DNA of 13,206 bases. It comes from Planctomycetota bacterium (GTDB lineage: Bacteria; Planctomycetota; Planctomycetia; Pirellulales; Thermoguttaceae). The notes beneath the pieces are model-generated. The model was not told the origin of the DNA. It saw only the letters and a list, made by a program, of their open reading frames with translations, and made no database searches. The stretch spans positions 1-13,206 of the forward strand of contig JABMRP010000163.1 of the NCBI GenBank assembly GCA_013202535.1. Reading direction: 5' to 3'. The translations under genes were made by a program, and so were the position numbers. Shown one piece after another: positions 13,053-13,206 of the stretch (position 1 is its first letter; the number at the start of each line of letters is the position of its first letter).

Positions 13053-13206
13053 ATGAAACTTCGCGTCGGCCTCGTCGGATTGGGTGAATCCTGGGAGCAA
13101 CGCCATCGGCCCGCGCTTCGGGCGCTGGGCGACCGGTTCGAGGTACGCGCCATCTGCGAGCAAGTCAGCCATCGGGCCCGACAGGCCGCAGCCGAGTTCG
13201 AGGCTT
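13053..13206 (+). CDS. Gfo/Idh/MocA-family oxidoreductase, N-terminal part (runs off right edge)
   Basis: 51 codons are visible before the window ends. The product begins MKLRVGLVGLGESWEQRHRP, a Rossmann dinucleotide-binding start (VGLVGLG as the GxGxxx loop), followed by FEVRAICEQ, where the second strand ends at a conserved acidic position, and a helix (RARQAAAEFEA). This is typical of NAD(P)-dependent sugar or inositol dehydrogenase-like proteins, a family often greatly expanded in planctomycetes. Substrate cannot be predicted from this fragment. The start is supported by GAGGA about 10 nt upstream and by the TATAAT promoter at 12951. It is transcribed divergently from the thioredoxin-like gene. 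Confidence 0.85.
   Translation, partial: MKLRVGLVGLGESWEQRHRPALRALGDRFEVRAICEQVSHRARQAAAEFEA

Overview
The window looks like chromosomal DNA from a planctomycete-type bacterium, possibly Pirellulales-like. The clues are GC-rich backbone genes, roomy intergenic regions filled with dispersed hairpin-type repeats, and gene families common in that phylum (Gfo/Idh/MocA oxidoreductase, SpsF-like cytidylyltransferase, NDP-sugar SDRs). The assignment is an inference from style, not from a marker gene. I see no rRNA, tRNA, CRISPR array, transposase or integrase.

Layout, left to right. (1) 1-518, minus strand: the N-terminus of a PAS-domain sensor protein runs off the left edge, preceded by a possible tiny coupled gene. 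(2) 519-1095: non-coding, a patchwork of repeats. (3) 1096-5329, minus strand: a tightly coupled three-gene operon with ATGA overlaps at both junctions. It encodes a C5 cytosine DNA methyltransferase, a GHKL (MutL/Hsp90/MORC-like) ATPase and an unrecognised 419-aa protein. This is the most interesting part of the window: it has the architecture of a methylation-linked restriction or defence module but contains no recognisable nuclease. Its GC content (about 48-57% in hand-counted 60-base lines) is clearly below that of the sugar genes to its right (73% in two counted lines). Direct copies of one dispersed repeat lie on both sides of it, which suggests a mobile island.

(4) 5330-5701: the methyltransferase upstream region with two palindromes, then repeat copy B. 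(5) 5702-9597, minus strand: a four-gene surface-sugar operon, transcribed in the order GT4 glycosyltransferase, LegB-like NDP-sugar 4,6-dehydratase, sugar-phosphate nucleotidyltransferase, Rmd-like 4-keto-sugar reductase. Together these could activate a sugar phosphate, dehydrate it, reduce it and transfer the deoxysugar. (6) 9598-10461: a long non-coding stretch with an inverted third copy of the dispersed repeat. (7) 10462-10986, plus strand: a stand-alone CheX-family phosphatase-like protein.

(8) 11014-12413, minus strand: an SpsF-like cytidylyltransferase-family protein and a probably exported thioredoxin-like protein. (9) 12414-13052: a divergent intergenic region with a G-rich tract, a striking 75-nt element that folds on paper as a three-way junction, and a strong sigma70-like promoter. 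(10) 13053 to the right edge, plus strand: the N-terminus of a Gfo/Idh/MocA-family oxidoreductase driven by that promoter.
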